Shown in pieces: positions 21,073 through 21,155 of a stretch of DNA of 21,155 nt. Made by a program: the position numbers and the translations under genes. The stretch is from positions 1-21,155 of the IMG/VR virus record IMGVR_UViG_3300030085_003577; one strand, given 5' to 3'. How positions within the stretch are numbered: position 1 is the first letter of the stretch; each line of letters opens with the position of its first letter. The notes beneath the pieces were generated by a model. That model did no database searches. It was not told the DNA's origin and was given only the letters and a program-made list of their open reading frames with translations. The stretch is from a virus.

Positions 21073-21155
21073 CAGTCGATAACAGTAATTTCGGAAACGA
21101 ACTGGCCAGTAGCAGAAGAACCTGCGCCGCCAGCGGTTACGGTAAGTGCTCCAGT
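21072..21155 (-). CDS. C-terminal fragment of a minus-strand gene (5' end outside window)
   Basis: The minus-strand frame is open from the window edge to a TGA at 21074-21072, giving 27 residues that end in ATGQFVSEITVID. Gly/Ala/Thr-rich beta sequence (ALTVTAGGAGSSATG) looks like the end of a structural or fibre-type protein. The one-base overlap of its stop with the ATG of the next gene argues it is a real coding end in an operon. Nothing more can be said from this piece. Confidence 0.5.
   Translation of the reverse strand, partial: TGALTVTAGGAGSSATGQFVSEITVID

Noticed and set aside
1-21155. tRNA, rRNA or mobile-element genes
   Set aside because: Nearly every base is accounted for by supported coding frames. 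I saw no cloverleaf, transposase or terminal inverted repeats in the remaining gaps.

Overview
The window looks like part of the late (structural) region of a T4-like cyanomyovirus infecting marine Synechococcus or Prochlorococcus. The grounds are: (1) very long beta-rich virion proteins built from the repeat 'VTATSFSGS / VTGVSTLGN' that I know from cyanophage fibres; (2) T4-type late promoter motifs (NATAAATA or a close variant) in the short gaps between structural genes; (3) a dense run of small overlapping genes, many with membrane segments or signal peptides; and (4) gene families I recall from cyanophages, such as a DUF6433-like protein, a small porin-like protein, an HExxH protein with a signal peptide and an SNase-type nuclease. 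No photosynthesis gene, tRNA, integrase or transposase was seen, and no gene-free stretch exceeds 300 bases.

Layout. 1-1011: 3' end of a tail-fibre-like gene. 1015-5411: a two-gene module (large virion protein of about 650 aa plus small partner of about 80 aa) present twice in tandem. 5435-5998: DUF6433-like protein. 6033-9335: a 1,100-aa fibre. 9379-14856: an 1,825-aa virion protein with internal repeats. 14857-15007: control region with an apparent sigma70-type promoter overlapped by a late promoter, then a structured leader. 15008-15379: small porin-like gene of clearly higher GC, closed by a terminator. 15429-19971: a tightly packed plus-strand cluster (small membrane protein, 41-aa coiled coil, cupin, unknown, HExxH metallopeptidase-like protein, small Lys/Cys protein, holin-like protein, membrane protein, SNase-type nuclease, three membrane-anchored or proline-rich proteins). 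19886-21155: three minus-strand genes converging on that cluster, one only as its 3' end.

How the genes may work together. The first two-thirds appears to supply fibre or baseplate parts expressed late. The porin-like gene has its own promoters and terminator and looks like an added unit (moron). The 15.4-20 kb cluster joins envelope-directed proteins, a candidate holin, a secreted HExxH protein and a nuclease; a role in envelope remodelling or lysis is inference. Overlap is extreme: signal peptides of two genes are encoded inside upstream genes (86 and 166 nt), a nuclease starts 65 nt inside its neighbour, and convergent genes share 86 nt. Functions of most small genes are not recognisable from sequence alone.
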